Below are positions 1-9,221 of a stretch of DNA of 64,000 nt, in pieces. This stretch comes from Leptolyngbya sp. SIO1E4 (GTDB lineage Bacteria; Cyanobacteriota; Cyanobacteriia; Phormidesmidales; Phormidesmidaceae). Position 1 is the first letter of the stretch, and the number at the start of each line of letters is the position of its first letter. A program made the translations under genes and the position numbers. The stretch is from NCBI GenBank assembly GCA_010672825.2, contig JAAHFU020000003.1, forward strand, positions 992,001 to 1,056,000, in the 5' to 3' direction. The notes below the pieces were generated by a model, which made no database searches, was not told the origin of the DNA, and saw nothing but the letters and a program-made list of their open reading frames with translations.

Positions 1-1082
1 CTGACATCCATCCAGCCGCCGCGCTGGTGAGACTGATGTGCTAAATCCATCAGCAGTTGAGAATAGACCCCTTCAGCCATTGCTGGGGCGCTGGCCTGTC
101 CTTGCTCAATGCAGGCAACCCAGTGATCCACCGTGCGAATAAACGGGGCTAGCCGACCATCTTCAAAGGTTTTGGGAAAGGCCAGGCGTTCTGGCACCGG
201 CAGTTCTGCCAGGGGGGCTCCTGCTTCGGCACCATACAGCTTAAACCCGTGGACATAGTCTTTAAGATTGTCGCTGCCAAGCACCAGGGTGCCGCGATCG
301 CCATACACTTCCACCCAATGCCCCCGGCCCCCATAGGTCACCGAGCTAATGGTGATCTGGCAGGGAGTTCCATCCAGCAGCTCCAGCATCAGGGTGCAGG
401 TATCGTCAGCATCCACAGGCTTCAGGTCACCCGTCGCCGGGTCTGGACGCTGGGGAATCGCCGTCTTCAGGTTGGCACACAGCCGTTTAGCAGGGCCAAA
501 GAGCCAAGCCAGATAGTCAAAGGTGTGGGAGGCAAAGGCACCGAGGGTGCCCCCCCCTTGGTCTTGACGGGCATACCAGTTCCAGGCCCGCGTGGGGTCT
601 GCCCGCCCTGGCACCATCCAGTCCACCTTGATCAGGCGAGGACTGCCAACATAGCCCTCAGCGAGCAGTTCTGCCAATCGCTGCCAGGCTGGAACAAAGC
701 GAAACTCAAAGTCCATGACAGCAACCCGCTGGTGCTGCTGCGCGAGGAGTTCAATTTTTCTAGCTTCTTCGACCGATAAGGCCGTGGGCTTTTCGAGCAA
801 GATATGCTTGCCTGCCTGCAGGGCCTCTGTTGCCATGGAGAGATGCAAAAAGGGAGGCGTGGCAATGCTAACGGCATCGACATCTGCTAAGGCCAACACC
901 GCTGCCAAGGTGCTGCACCCATGGGGGATATCGTGCTTGGCTGCGATCGCCTGGGCCGTTTCAGCGTCTCGATGATAGACCGCCACAACTTGAGTCCGAT
1001 GGTGAATCTGAAACCCAGGAATATGAACCTTTTGCCCAAAACCAGTGCCCACAACGGCAATGCCAAGGGGGGGCGCAGCCAT
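1..1082 (-). CDS. Gfo/Idh/MocA family NAD(P)-dependent oxidoreductase (3' end outside window)
   Basis: About 360 codons are visible with no stop before the left edge, so the C-terminus is cut by the window. Family members are usually 330-390 aa, so little is missing. The N-terminus carries the Rossmann dinucleotide fingerprint VVGTGFG around residues 10-16, and the family motif EKPTA lies near residues 95-99, where the Lys is expected in the active site. The C-terminal half has the alpha/beta dimerisation fold typical of these enzymes (sugar or inositol dehydrogenases, biliverdin-reductase-like). ATG at 1080-1082 is the natural start. Divergently oriented to the HlyD-type gene, which begins 136 bp away. 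The substrate cannot be told from sequence. Confidence 0.85.
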   Translation of the reverse strand, partial: MAAPPLGIAVVGTGFGQKVHIPGFQIHHRTQVVAVYHRDAETAQAIAAKHDIPHGCSTLAAVLALADVDAVSIATPPFLHLSMATEALQAGKHILLEKPTALSVEEARKIELLAQQHQRVAVMDFEFRFVPAWQRLAELLAEGYVGSPRLIKVDWMVPGRADPTRAWNWYARQDQGGGTLGAFASHTFDYLAWLFGPAKRLCANLKTAIPQRPDPATGDLKPVDADDTCTLMLELLDGTPCQITISSVTYGGRGHWVEVYGDRGTLVLGSDNLKDYVHGFKLYGAEAGAPLAELPVPERLAFPKTFEDGRLAPFIRTVDHWVACIEQGQASAPAMAEGVYSQLLMDLAHQSHQRGGWMDV

Positions 1083-1218
1083 AACAATCTCCTATCGATG
1101 CAATCGGTACCTAACCTTACTGGCTGCGGGCAGCCCATCACAATACCTCCTGAGAACAATTCATCTCGCTATAGTGAGAGCAGATGGCTTTATTTCGAGG
1201 TTTATCCGACATTTGTCC

Positions 1219-2580
1219 ATGCACATTCCGATGGTTGGAAAGGTTCGTCACCCGCTGCCTTGGGTTTTGAGCTTAATGGCCCTGGGCCTAATTGGGGCTG
1301 GGACGATTGCCTTTGTGGTCAACCGAAACCGTGGCCCTGCCTACGACGTTAATGCCCTGACTGTGCCGGTAGAAGCCACAGCCTTAACGGTGCGCATCAC
1401 TGCTAGCGGCACCGTAGAGCCTGTGCAAACGGTGAACCTGAGCCCTAAAGCCTCTGGCATTTTAGAGCAGCTGTTGGTGGAACAAGGGGATCGCGTCACC
1501 CAGGGCCAACTCATCGCCCAGATGGAAAATCGAGATGTGGCAGCTCAACTGCGACAGCGGGAAGCCGCTGTCGCCGAAGCCGAGGCACAGTTGGCCGACG
1601 TCCGTCAGGGGGCTGACCCTGAGGCGATCGCCCAGGCCGAAGCCGCCATGCAGGCAGCGGAGGCCCAGGTGCGGGATGCAGAGGCCCGGCTGGAGCTAGC
1701 CGAGGCACAGCTGACCCGCAATCGCGATCTCCAGCGTCAGGGAGCCATCTCCATTGATGAACTGGATAACTTTGCCCAAACTGCCCGCAGTGCTCAGGCT
1801 ACCCTAGACAGCGCTCAGTTTCAGGCGCGCGAGGCCCGTGAGCGCCTGGCCGATCTGCGCAACGATCCAGATCCGGAAGAGCTGGCCCAGACGGAGGCAC
1901 GGCTGGCCCAGGCGCAGGCACAGCTCCAGGCCACTGAAGTACAGTTTTCAGATACTCAGATTAGGGCCCCCTTTGCCGGCACCATTACCCAAAAATTCGC
2001 CACCGAAGGGGCATTTGTGACACCCACGACCTCGGCCTCCGATGCCTCGTCAGCCACCTCAACGGCCATTGTGGCCCTGGCCAGCGATCTGGAAGTGTTA
2101 GCGGAAGTGCCGGAGGCGGATATCGCCAAAATTTACCCGGGGCAAGCCGTTGAGATTGTGGCGGATGCCTTCCCCGATGAGGTATTTGAGGGGGCGGTGC
2201 GGCTGATTGCCCCCGAGGCGATCGAGCGCCAAAATGTCACGTTATTTCAGGTCAGAGTCGATCTGCGTTCAGGACAGTCAGTGCTGCTGTCTAACATGAA
2301 CGTGACCGTCGCTTTTATCGGTGAAGAGCTGCAAAATGCACTGGTGTTACCGGCCGTGGCCGTGGTTACCCAAAACGGTGAATCGGGGGTATTGGTACAG
2401 GGCGATCGCGATCGCATCCGCTTTAGACCCGTGGTATTGGGATCTCAAGTGGGGGATCAGATCCAAATTTCAGAAGGGTTAGCAGAAGGCGATCGCGTCT
2501 TCATTGATTTGCCCCCCGGTCAAACCTTAGAGAATTTAACGTTTGGCCGAGAGGCTGAAGACATTAACCCTGATCAGTAA
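1219..2580 (+). CDS. HlyD/RND-type efflux periplasmic adaptor (membrane fusion protein)
   Basis: Predicted 453-aa inner-membrane-anchored adaptor of a tripartite efflux system. One N-terminal membrane helix (about residues 10-32) is followed by the first half of a lipoyl-like barrel-sandwich domain (motif GILEQLLVEQGDRVTQGQ, about 78-95). A long Ala/Gln/Glu-rich alpha-helical hairpin covers roughly 105-235. The second lipoyl half starts at IRAPFAGTI, and beta-barrel and membrane-proximal domains reach the C-terminus. The reading frame is open further upstream, but that stretch would overlap the divergent oxidoreductase gene and is not adaptor-like, so ATG 1219 (or the in-frame ATG at 1231) is preferred. 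No ABC or RND transporter gene is adjacent, so the partner is unknown. Confidence 0.85.
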   Translation: MHIPMVGKVRHPLPWVLSLMALGLIGAGTIAFVVNRNRGPAYDVNALTVPVEATALTVRITASGTVEPVQTVNLSPKASGILEQLLVEQGDRVTQGQLIAQMENRDVAAQLRQREAAVAEAEAQLADVRQGADPEAIAQAEAAMQAAEAQVRDAEARLELAEAQLTRNRDLQRQGAISIDELDNFAQTARSAQATLDSAQFQAREARERLADLRNDPDPEELAQTEARLAQAQAQLQATEVQFSDTQIRAPFAGTITQKFATEGAFVTPTTSASDASSATSTAIVALASDLEVLAEVPEADIAKIYPGQAVEIVADAFPDEVFEGAVRLIAPEAIERQNVTLFQVRVDLRSGQSVLLSNMNVTVAFIGEELQNALVLPAVAVVTQNGESGVLVQGDRDRIRFRPVVLGSQVGDQIQISEGLAEGDRVFIDLPPGQTLENLTFGREAEDINPDQ

Positions 2581-2602
2581 TCGAAAGTAGGGGCGATGGT
2601 AT

Positions 2603-2833
2603 TCAGGCAACTGCGACAGCGGCCAGACGCTGAGAGAGAATCTCGCGACGGCCTGTTCCCCCCAACTGACGGTGGGAGCGATGACGGTAGCTGCCTCGAC
2701 TCATCAATTCAGACTGTGCGAACTCTGCTGTAAGCGTTTCCGAGGGGGGCTCTGCTTGGAGGGGGCTTGCTCCGATGCTGCTGCTGGCGATCGCCAGCGT
2801 CATGGCTAATGAACCAACTAAGAGGGTGCGCAT
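2603..2833 (-). CDS. small secreted Arg-rich peptide precursor, PatX-like candidate
   Basis: A 76-aa protein. A clear signal peptide occupies residues 1-27 (MRTLLV start, hydrophobic core, cleavage near PLQA/EPP). The mature part is short and basic and ends with SHRQLGGTGRREILSQRL and a few Ala/Val residues. Known: PatX proteins of filamentous cyanobacteria are secreted precursors carrying an RGSGR/RGTGR-type pentapeptide that inhibits HetR. Seen here: GGTGRRE in the expected C-terminal place, with Gly where the first Arg of the pentapeptide would be. The assignment is an inference; it could be another secreted basic peptide. The reading frame extends further upstream, but the signal peptide fixes the start at the ATG at 2831-2833. 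Divergent from the EI24 gene. Confidence 0.5.
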   Translation of the reverse strand: MRTLLVGSLAMTLAIASSSIGASPLQAEPPSETLTAEFAQSELMSRGSYRHRSHRQLGGTGRREILSQRLAAVAVA

Positions 2834-2962
2834 AAACTGTGATCCCTGGAACACTACACATTTCTCTCTTCTGCGCAAGGGGTAAAAATCCGGAGGGAGA
2901 AACAGGTCACACCTCCACCAACTCAAGGCAAGATGAAATGAAGGTGACAGGAGATCCTCTCC

Positions 2963-3799
2963 ATGATGGAGAAACTTGAAACCAGCCAACGGCTGTGTCC
3001 AAGCGGGGGCGGCCCGCTGGGCTTTTTCGCGGGCTTTAGCTATCCGCTGCGGGCATTCCGCATGTTGCAGCAGCATCCATCACTCCGATCCTTTGTTGTG
3101 GCACCGCTGATCATCAATATCCTGCTGGGTATTGGCCTTTACTCAGGGGGGCTTTGGTGGGGGTTAAAGCTGATCGATGCCTGGACACTCCAGCTGACTG
3201 AGTGGATTAAGCCCGCCTGGTTAGACGCGGTTGTTCAAGTGCTGAGCCCCGTCATTGAAGGGGGCTTGCTGTTGATACTGTTTGTGGTGCTGGGGGTTGT
3301 CCTACTGCAATTTGGCAGCATTTTGGGATCGCCGTTTTATGGGCAGCTTTCTGAAAAACTGGAAATCTTGCGTACCGGAAAATCGGCATCCCTAGAGCCT
3401 ATGGGGGTCGGCGCTATCATGCGAGACCTCTGGCGCGCCATTCTGTTTGAACTGAAGAAATTACTGCTGCTGGCGGGGATCGGGGGCTTGCTATTGTTAG
3501 CTAATTTGATTCCCGGTGTGGGGACCCTCGTAGCCACAGTCGGCGGCCTGGTTTTGGCGGTGGTGCTGCTCTGTCTGGACATGTTTGATGCCCCCCTAGA
3601 GCGCCGCCGACTCAAGTTCCGGCAAAAGGTTGGGATTATTTTTCGGTGTTTACCCGCTAGCGCCAGCTTTGGGCTGATTTGCCTGGGGTTGGTGAGTATT
3701 CCCCTGATGAATCTGCTGGCAATTCCCCTCTGTGTGTCTGCGGGCACCCTGTTTTTCTGCGATCGCATTTTAAGCGTCTCCACCCATCAGCCCTCTTGA
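2963..3799 (+). CDS. EI24 domain-containing membrane protein (CysZ-like fold)
   Basis: 278 aa with four strongly hydrophobic regions (about residues 45-72, 92-122, 165-220 and 232-262), matching the EI24/CysZ family of integral membrane proteins. The N-terminal signature GFFAGFSYPLRAFRML, in which a short amphipathic part precedes the first membrane segment, is common in cyanobacterial members. CysZ in proteobacteria takes up sulfate, but most cyanobacterial EI24 proteins have no demonstrated function and there are no sulfur genes nearby, so transport is only a possibility. ATG 2963 is preceded by AGGAG at 2949-2953. Confidence 0.75.
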   Translation: MMEKLETSQRLCPSGGGPLGFFAGFSYPLRAFRMLQQHPSLRSFVVAPLIINILLGIGLYSGGLWWGLKLIDAWTLQLTEWIKPAWLDAVVQVLSPVIEGGLLLILFVVLGVVLLQFGSILGSPFYGQLSEKLEILRTGKSASLEPMGVGAIMRDLWRAILFELKKLLLLAGIGGLLLLANLIPGVGTLVATVGGLVLAVVLLCLDMFDAPLERRRLKFRQKVGIIFRCLPASASFGLICLGLVSIPLMNLLAIPLCVSAGTLFFCDRILSVSTHQPS

Positions 3800-3878
3800 T
3801 CCCCAGGCAATGGGGTGGGTTAATGGAACTTTAAATGCCGCAATGACCCTAAAGTAAACCTGCAAGCGTTCGCGTTCT

Positions 3879-5477
3879 ATGACCATCGCAATTGATTTTG
3901 GCACCAGCAACACCGTCATCACACGTTGGAATAACGCTACGCAGCAGCCTGAAACGGTATTGCTTCCGGGTCTAGCCCAACAACTGGGCAATAATCCCCC
4001 GCTGATACCGTCTCTGCTGTATGTGAAAGAAGCGACGAGCGGATCGGTGCAGGTGGGGCAAATTGTGCGCGATCGCGGATTAGATGTCACCAGCGATCAG
4101 CGGTTTTATCGCAACTTTAAGCGGGGCATTGGCACCCCCATTCAAGGCTTTTTACCGGAATTAGACGGCCAATCCCTCACCTTTGAACAGATTGGCAGCT
4201 GGTTTTTGGCCCAGGTGATTCAGGCGCTCCAAGCTCAGGAAGGCACCCTGGAGTCTCTGATGTTTACCGTACCGGTAGATAGCTTTGAGGTCTATCGCCA
4301 CTGGTTAGGCCAGACCTGTGAGGCCCTCAATCTAGAACAGGTTCGCATGTTAGATGAACCGACTGCAGCGGCCCTAGGGTACGGCATCCGGCAGGAAGAG
4401 ACCGTTCTGGTGGTTGATTTTGGGGGCGGCACCCTCGATTTTTCCCTGGTGCAGCTAGCGCTCGCCGCTAGCCGTAAACCCCTTGGCTTTATCTTGCGGT
4501 GGGGCAATCAATCTTTGGCCGAATCCTCCTCTCAGAAGGCTCAGCGGGCCAAGGTTCTGGCGAAAGCTGGAGAAAATCTGGGGGGCGCAGATATTGACAA
4601 CTGGCTGGCCGATCATTTCCAGACGCAGCAGGGGGTGGCCCCGACCCCGCTGACCCTACGATTGGTTGAACGCTTGAAAATTCAGCTGTCTAGCCAGCTC
4701 CAAGCCACGGAGAGCTATTTTGACGACGAAACGCTCGATAGCACAACCCTAAGTCTTGACCGCCCAACGTTTGAAGCAATTTTGCAGCAAAATCAGTTCT
4801 TTGACCGATTGGATGGCTGTTTGCAGCAAGTGTTTCAGCAGGCCCGTCGCCAGGGTTTGGGGGCAGAGGATATTGATGCGGTTCTCCTGGTGGGGGGCAC
4901 GGCCCAGATTCCAGCGGTGCAGCAGTGGCTAGCAGGCTATTTCCCCAAATCGAAAATTCGCAGCGATCGCCCCTTTACTGCCGTTGCTGAAGGGGCCCTG
5001 CAAGTTCAGCAGGGCATTGAGTTAAAAGATTTTCTCTATCACAGCTACGGCGTTCGCTATTGGGACCGTCGCAATCGCCGCCATGGCTGGCACCCCTTAA
5101 TTCAAACCGGGCAGCCTTACCCCATGGCTGAGCCGGTCGAACTCACCCTGGGAGCCTCCACGAAACAGCAGCCCAGTATTGAGTTGGTGATTGGCGAGCT
5201 GGGCAATGAAGCCGCACTGACCAGTACGGAAGTGTTTTTTGAAGGCGATCGCTTAGTCACCCGGCAAACTCAAAAAGAGGCCCTGCAGGTACAGCCCCTC
5301 AACGAACAGGGGGCAGGCCGCACCATTGCCAGACTGGAGCCCGCTGGCTCCCCCGGCACCGATCGGGTACGGGTACTGTTTCTCGTCGATCGCGATCGCA
5401 CCCTGCGCATCACCGTTGAAGATATCCTCACCGGCGCCACCCTGATCAGCAATCAGCCGGTCGTGACCCTAAGCTAA
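3879..5477 (+). CDS. Hsp70-family protein (short DnaK-like ATPase)
   Basis: 532 aa, shorter than canonical DnaK (about 630 aa). Actin-like ATPase motifs are present in order: phosphate-1 DFGTSNT at residues 5-11, DEPTAAALGYG around 160-170, phosphate-2 VVDFGGGTLDFS around 178-189, and the adenosine motif VLLVGGTAQIPAV around 335-347. The region after about residue 380 is a reduced substrate-binding-like beta domain without the long helical lid. Such stand-alone Hsp70 paralogues are common in cyanobacteria, and their client range is unknown. No DnaJ or GrpE gene is adjacent. Start ATG 3879 gives the typical MTIAIDFGTSN opening. Confidence 0.85.
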   Translation: MTIAIDFGTSNTVITRWNNATQQPETVLLPGLAQQLGNNPPLIPSLLYVKEATSGSVQVGQIVRDRGLDVTSDQRFYRNFKRGIGTPIQGFLPELDGQSLTFEQIGSWFLAQVIQALQAQEGTLESLMFTVPVDSFEVYRHWLGQTCEALNLEQVRMLDEPTAAALGYGIRQEETVLVVDFGGGTLDFSLVQLALAASRKPLGFILRWGNQSLAESSSQKAQRAKVLAKAGENLGGADIDNWLADHFQTQQGVAPTPLTLRLVERLKIQLSSQLQATESYFDDETLDSTTLSLDRPTFEAILQQNQFFDRLDGCLQQVFQQARRQGLGAEDIDAVLLVGGTAQIPAVQQWLAGYFPKSKIRSDRPFTAVAEGALQVQQGIELKDFLYHSYGVRYWDRRNRRHGWHPLIQTGQPYPMAEPVELTLGASTKQQPSIELVIGELGNEAALTSTEVFFEGDRLVTRQTQKEALQVQPLNEQGAGRTIARLEPAGSPGTDRVRVLFLVDRDRTLRITVEDILTGATLISNQPVVTLS

Positions 5478-5544
5478 GGCAGCAATCATTCTGGAAATCC
5501 TGGAAATACAATGAGAGTAGCCTGACAAGGGGAGGTCAAACCCA

Positions 5545-6210
5545 GTGCCCGTAATTAATGTGGTCAGACTCCCGATTAAGACTATCGACTTGTCTCCCGG
5601 TAGCCACCTGCTAATCCCAGAGGTGACCTGGGAGCAATATGAAGCACTGCTCGAAGATCTGGGGGAAGACCGTCATATTCCGCGCATTAATTACTGTCAG
5701 GGGACGCTAGAACTGATGTCGCCTTTACCCGCCCACGAACGTCCCCATCGCATTATTGCCTACATTGTGACGGCAATTTTGGATGCTCAAGACCGTGACT
5801 GGGAAGACTTTGGGGCAACCACGTTCAAACTCCCGAAAAAGGCTGGCCTCGAACCAGATACCTGCTTTTACATCCACAATGCGGAACGGGTACGCTCCCT
5901 CATGCGCATGGATATGGCGTCTGATCCGCCCCCTGATTTAGCCATTGAAGCTGATGTGACCTCTAAAACCACTTTAGAGGCGTATCAAACCTTGCAAGTG
6001 CCAGAAGTGTGGCTCTACACCAGCGGCAAATTGAGCATTCAGCTTTTACAAGCGGAGGGCTATCAGCCCTCAACCCTTAGCAGGGTTTTCCCCGATTTGC
6101 CACTGTGTGAGCTGATTCCCCAGCGGGTGAACCAGGCATTGCAGGTGGGCACCAGTGCCATGCTCCGTGACCTCAGGCAGTGGCTGCAGACGACAAGCAA
6201 GTCACCCTAA
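5545..6210 (+). CDS. Uma2 family (DUF820) PD-(D/E)XK-like nuclease
   Basis: 221 aa, GTG start at 5545 with GGGGAGG at 5529-5534. The protein has the conserved Uma2 layout: a beta-rich N-terminal part with WEQYEALLEDLGE, a middle FGATTFKLPKKAGLEPD segment, and the acidic core PPPDLAIEADVTSK that corresponds to the E-x-D/E catalytic strand of restriction-endonuclease folds. This family is extremely expanded in cyanobacteria and its biological substrates are not known. A paralogue lies at 21959-22606 and a fragment of a third at 23441-23560. Confidence 0.85.
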   Translation: MPVINVVRLPIKTIDLSPGSHLLIPEVTWEQYEALLEDLGEDRHIPRINYCQGTLELMSPLPAHERPHRIIAYIVTAILDAQDRDWEDFGATTFKLPKKAGLEPDTCFYIHNAERVRSLMRMDMASDPPPDLAIEADVTSKTTLEAYQTLQVPEVWLYTSGKLSIQLLQAEGYQPSTLSRVFPDLPLCELIPQRVNQALQVGTSAMLRDLRQWLQTTSKSP

Positions 6211-6273
6211 CCGTGGCGGTGAATCTGCCCCATACCCAGGCCAGAGGTAGCGGGCAGCCTTTATGCTGAAGCC

Positions 6274-8124
6274 ATGTTGAGACAAACACTGACACGGTGG
6301 GGACACGCCTGCAGGAGAAAATGGCGGACAGTTCAAAATTCCCTGGCTATTTATCGCTATTGCGGACGGGCTATACAGCTCGTCTGGGCAACGGATTGGC
6401 GGCTAACCTTAACCCTGGCCGCCCTGACGCTGGTGGCCGGGCTGTTGCCCGGAGCCGTCGCCTATTTTGGAAAATTGATTGTTGATGCAGTGGTACAGGC
6501 TGCTCAATCTGGCAAGATTGCCGATCGCAACACCACCCTGACGTATCTAGCCATTGAGGCGGGGTTGGTAGCCAGTTTGGCCGGGGCACGGCAGGGGCTA
6601 AGCTTATGCACCTCGCTACTCCGAGTGCTTTTGGGGCAAACGGTCAACGTCCTGATTTTAGAAAAGGCCCAGACCCTGTCTCTCGATTATTTCGAAGATT
6701 CAGAATTCTACGACAAGATGACCCGGGCTCGACGCGAAGCCTCTAGCCGACCGCTGAGTATGGTTAACCGTACCTTTGGCTTGATTCAGAACGGGTTGTC
6801 ACTGCTAACCTATGGCGGGTTGCTGCTGCAATTTTCTGGCTGGACTGTGGCAATTTTAATGGGGGCGACCATTCCAGCCTTTGTGGCCGAAACTCGATTC
6901 GCCGGGGCCGCCTTCCGGTTATTCAAATGGCGATCGCCCGAAACCCGGCAGCAGACATACCTCGAAGTTTTGCTCGGCCGTGAAGATTATGTCAAAGAGG
7001 TGAAGCTCTTTCAGCTTGGCCCCATGCTCCTGCAGCGCTATCAAGCCATTTTCCAGCGTTTGTATGGGGAAGACCGAGACCTGACGGTGCGGCGCAGCGC
7101 TTGGAGCTATGGGCTCGGGCTCATCAGCACCGCAGGATTCTATGGTGCCTATGGCTGGATTGTGCTGGCCGCGATCGCCAATCGCATTTCCCTTGGCGAT
7201 TTAACCATGTATCTCACCGTATTTCGGCAAGGACAGCAGACCTTTGCCTCCGTTTTAAGTGCGATCGGCGGCATGTATGAAGATGGCCTCTATCTGTCGA
7301 ATCTGTATGAGTTTCTAGAGCAGCCCGTCCTGCAGGAAATCGGGTATGCCCGTTCAGGGATTTTACCTGAGGATGGTCTCCGGTTTGAGCGAGTGTCTTT
7401 TACCTACCCCGGTTCAACCCGCGCAGCTCTCTCAGAGGTTTCTTTTCACTTAAAACCGGGCAAAAAGCTGGCGATCGTGGGTGAAAATGGCTCCGGCAAA
7501 ACCACTTTAATTAAGCTACTAACCCGACTGTATACGCCCACGCAAGGGCGTATTTTGCTTGACGGACGAGACCTACGCGAATGGGATATTGACCGATTGC
7601 GACAGCGCATCGGCGTGATTTTCCAAGACTTTGTTCGGTATCAGTTCAAAGTGGGCGAAAACATTGGGGTCGGCAATGTGCACCAACTAGATGCGATCGA
7701 TCAGTGGGAACGAGCAGCACAAAAAGGCACCGCCACCCCGTTCATTCAATCCTTGCCAGAGGGTTTTCAGACCCAACTTGGGCGCTGGTTCAAAGGCGGG
7801 CAAGAACTCTCCGGTGGGCAGTGGCAAAAAATTGCCCTCTCCCGCGCCTTTATGCGCACGGATGCCGACATTTTGGTGCTAGACGAACCGACCTCGGCCA
7901 TGGATGCTGAAGCTGAAACCAAAATTTTTGATCAGTTCCGTGCCGCCACCGAAAATCAAATGGCCATCTTGATCTCCCATCGCTTTTCAACAGTGCGAAG
8001 GGCGGATGAAATTCTGCTTCTCTCTGGCGGCAGGCGGGTAGAGTATGGCACCCATGAAGAACTGCTGGCCCAACGAGGACGGTACGCCCAACTCTTTAAT
8101 ATGCAGGCGGCTGGCTATCGATAG
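6274..8124 (+). CDS. ABC transporter, fused permease and ATP-binding protein (exporter type)
   Basis: 616-aa half-transporter. An N-terminal six-helix transmembrane domain covers about residues 35-330. The nucleotide-binding domain has Walker A GENGSGKTT at 403-411, signature LSGGQ at 512-516, Walker B ILVLDEP with D537/E538 and the H-loop ISHRFS around 569. It would act as a homodimer, since no partner half-transporter is adjacent. Membership in the lipid/peptide/drug exporter group is clear; the cargo is not. The N-terminal 30 residues are unusually basic. Start ATG 6274. Confidence 0.88.
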   Translation: MLRQTLTRWGHACRRKWRTVQNSLAIYRYCGRAIQLVWATDWRLTLTLAALTLVAGLLPGAVAYFGKLIVDAVVQAAQSGKIADRNTTLTYLAIEAGLVASLAGARQGLSLCTSLLRVLLGQTVNVLILEKAQTLSLDYFEDSEFYDKMTRARREASSRPLSMVNRTFGLIQNGLSLLTYGGLLLQFSGWTVAILMGATIPAFVAETRFAGAAFRLFKWRSPETRQQTYLEVLLGREDYVKEVKLFQLGPMLLQRYQAIFQRLYGEDRDLTVRRSAWSYGLGLISTAGFYGAYGWIVLAAIANRISLGDLTMYLTVFRQGQQTFASVLSAIGGMYEDGLYLSNLYEFLEQPVLQEIGYARSGILPEDGLRFERVSFTYPGSTRAALSEVSFHLKPGKKLAIVGENGSGKTTLIKLLTRLYTPTQGRILLDGRDLREWDIDRLRQRIGVIFQDFVRYQFKVGENIGVGNVHQLDAIDQWERAAQKGTATPFIQSLPEGFQTQLGRWFKGGQELSGGQWQKIALSRAFMRTDADILVLDEPTSAMDAEAETKIFDQFRAATENQMAILISHRFSTVRRADEILLLSGGRRVEYGTHEELLAQRGRYAQLFNMQAAGYR

Positions 8125-8175
8125 CGAAAGGCAGAAGGCAGAGGGATGAATGAAAAGCTTGATTAACGGGTAGTT

Positions 8176-8271
8176 TATAGCCTGGTTCAGTTGAGTTCAG
8201 GACATCTGAGTCAAGACAGGGGCTAGGGGTTGGGGGCTTGGGTGTGCTTTATCCGCATGCAAACCGCTATA
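8176..8271. mobile_element. 96-bp MITE-like dispersed repeat, copy A
   Basis: Non-coding element bounded by TATAGC on the left and GCTATA on the right, consistent with short terminal inverted repeats and a TA target site. Related copies of matching length occur at 25639-25734 and, inverted and interrupted, at 30486-30688. Internally it has the strings GGTTCAGTTGAG, TCAAGACAGG and GGGTGTGCTT. It sits between the ABC transporter gene and the next gene, just after a run of AAGGCAG heptamers (8127-8142). It encodes no transposase, so movement would need one acting in trans. Confidence 0.75.
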
Positions 8272-8305
8272 TCCTAATGCTGACCCTGACTTGTTAGGAC
8301 GTGCA

Positions 8306-9082
8306 ATGACCTGGCCTTTATTCCTCGATCTGGCGTTACCTGCCCTGGCCCAGGCTCAAGCGCCTCCAACTCCCTCACCAGAAGTAGAGCTGCTCAAAAA
8401 TCAGCTGGAATTCATCCTGACAATTAACACCGTTTTTTTAGGATTCTTAGGGGTAGTGGGGGGGTTGCTGACCTGGTTTTTCAAAAGCAACCTTGATGAT
8501 GCCAAGGAAATGGCCACTCGCATGGTGCGCCAAGAACTCTCTGATCACATCGAACCTTTGATCAAAGCAGAAGCCAACAACATTCAACGCACCTTCCGCA
8601 CGGAACAAATCATTAGCAACACCGTGGTGGATTATTACATCCCCATCCCGCCCACCCAAGATCCCCTCGAATACCATCTCCTCCAAGGGCGCGGGTTTTT
8701 AGATGTGCGACTGTGGCACCCCGATCGCCCTCCCCAAGGGCACTTCGGCAGCGTGCTAGTCATTGATTTTGTCAACTGCAGCCTGCTCACCTTACCCGAG
8801 TTGATATCTCCAGAGGGTGACGTCAGAAAGGTGGGATATGAAAAGCGTGATCAGCTGGTTAATAACACCATTCAAGGGCTCATTGACCTTAGAATTGGCC
8901 GATCGGTCTTGGTCGTATACGTGCGACCGGGGCAGGGGCGCATTGCAGCGATCGATCAGCTCACGCAAAACTTTCCTGAAGAGGTCAAGTACTATTCGTC
9001 AGCCAACACCCCCGTCGCCCTGATGGGAACCGTGGTGGATTCGGCTTATGTCGCCTACGGCGATCGCCAGTTTGCAGGCTAA
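8306..9082 (+). CDS. uncharacterised single-span membrane protein
   Basis: 258 aa. I do not recognise the family. Visible features: an N-terminal hydrophobic stretch ending in LAQAQA that could be a signal or anchor, a second membrane segment at about residues 39-62 (INTVFLGFLGVVGGLLTWFF), a charged amphipathic helix (DDAKEMATRMVRQEL) likely to form a coiled coil, then a soluble alpha/beta domain. That domain has two strand-like hydrophobic runs, GSVLVIDFVNCSLL and RSVLVVYVRPG, resembling a Rossmann-type or nucleotide-sensing fold. ATG 8306 is chosen over TTG 8291 because AGGAC lies 5 bases upstream of it. Confidence 0.6.
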   Translation: MTWPLFLDLALPALAQAQAPPTPSPEVELLKNQLEFILTINTVFLGFLGVVGGLLTWFFKSNLDDAKEMATRMVRQELSDHIEPLIKAEANNIQRTFRTEQIISNTVVDYYIPIPPTQDPLEYHLLQGRGFLDVRLWHPDRPPQGHFGSVLVIDFVNCSLLTLPELISPEGDVRKVGYEKRDQLVNNTIQGLIDLRIGRSVLVVYVRPGQGRIAAIDQLTQNFPEEVKYYSSANTPVALMGTVVDSAYVAYGDRQFAG

Positions 9083-9221
9083 CGTTTACCCCCTTTTACC
9101 TATCAACACCGAGACCTGATCACCGTTGACATCCGCATAAAGCAAACCCAGTTTCTACCCTCACGATATCTGTGAACACGACATGTCAACGTCTCTACAT
9201 CGCTAGTTCTTCTTCTGACTC

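Noticed and set aside
249-779. 176-codon plus-strand frame
   Set aside because: Lies entirely antisense to the oxidoreductase, which has clear motifs and continues off the left edge; composition is not protein-like.
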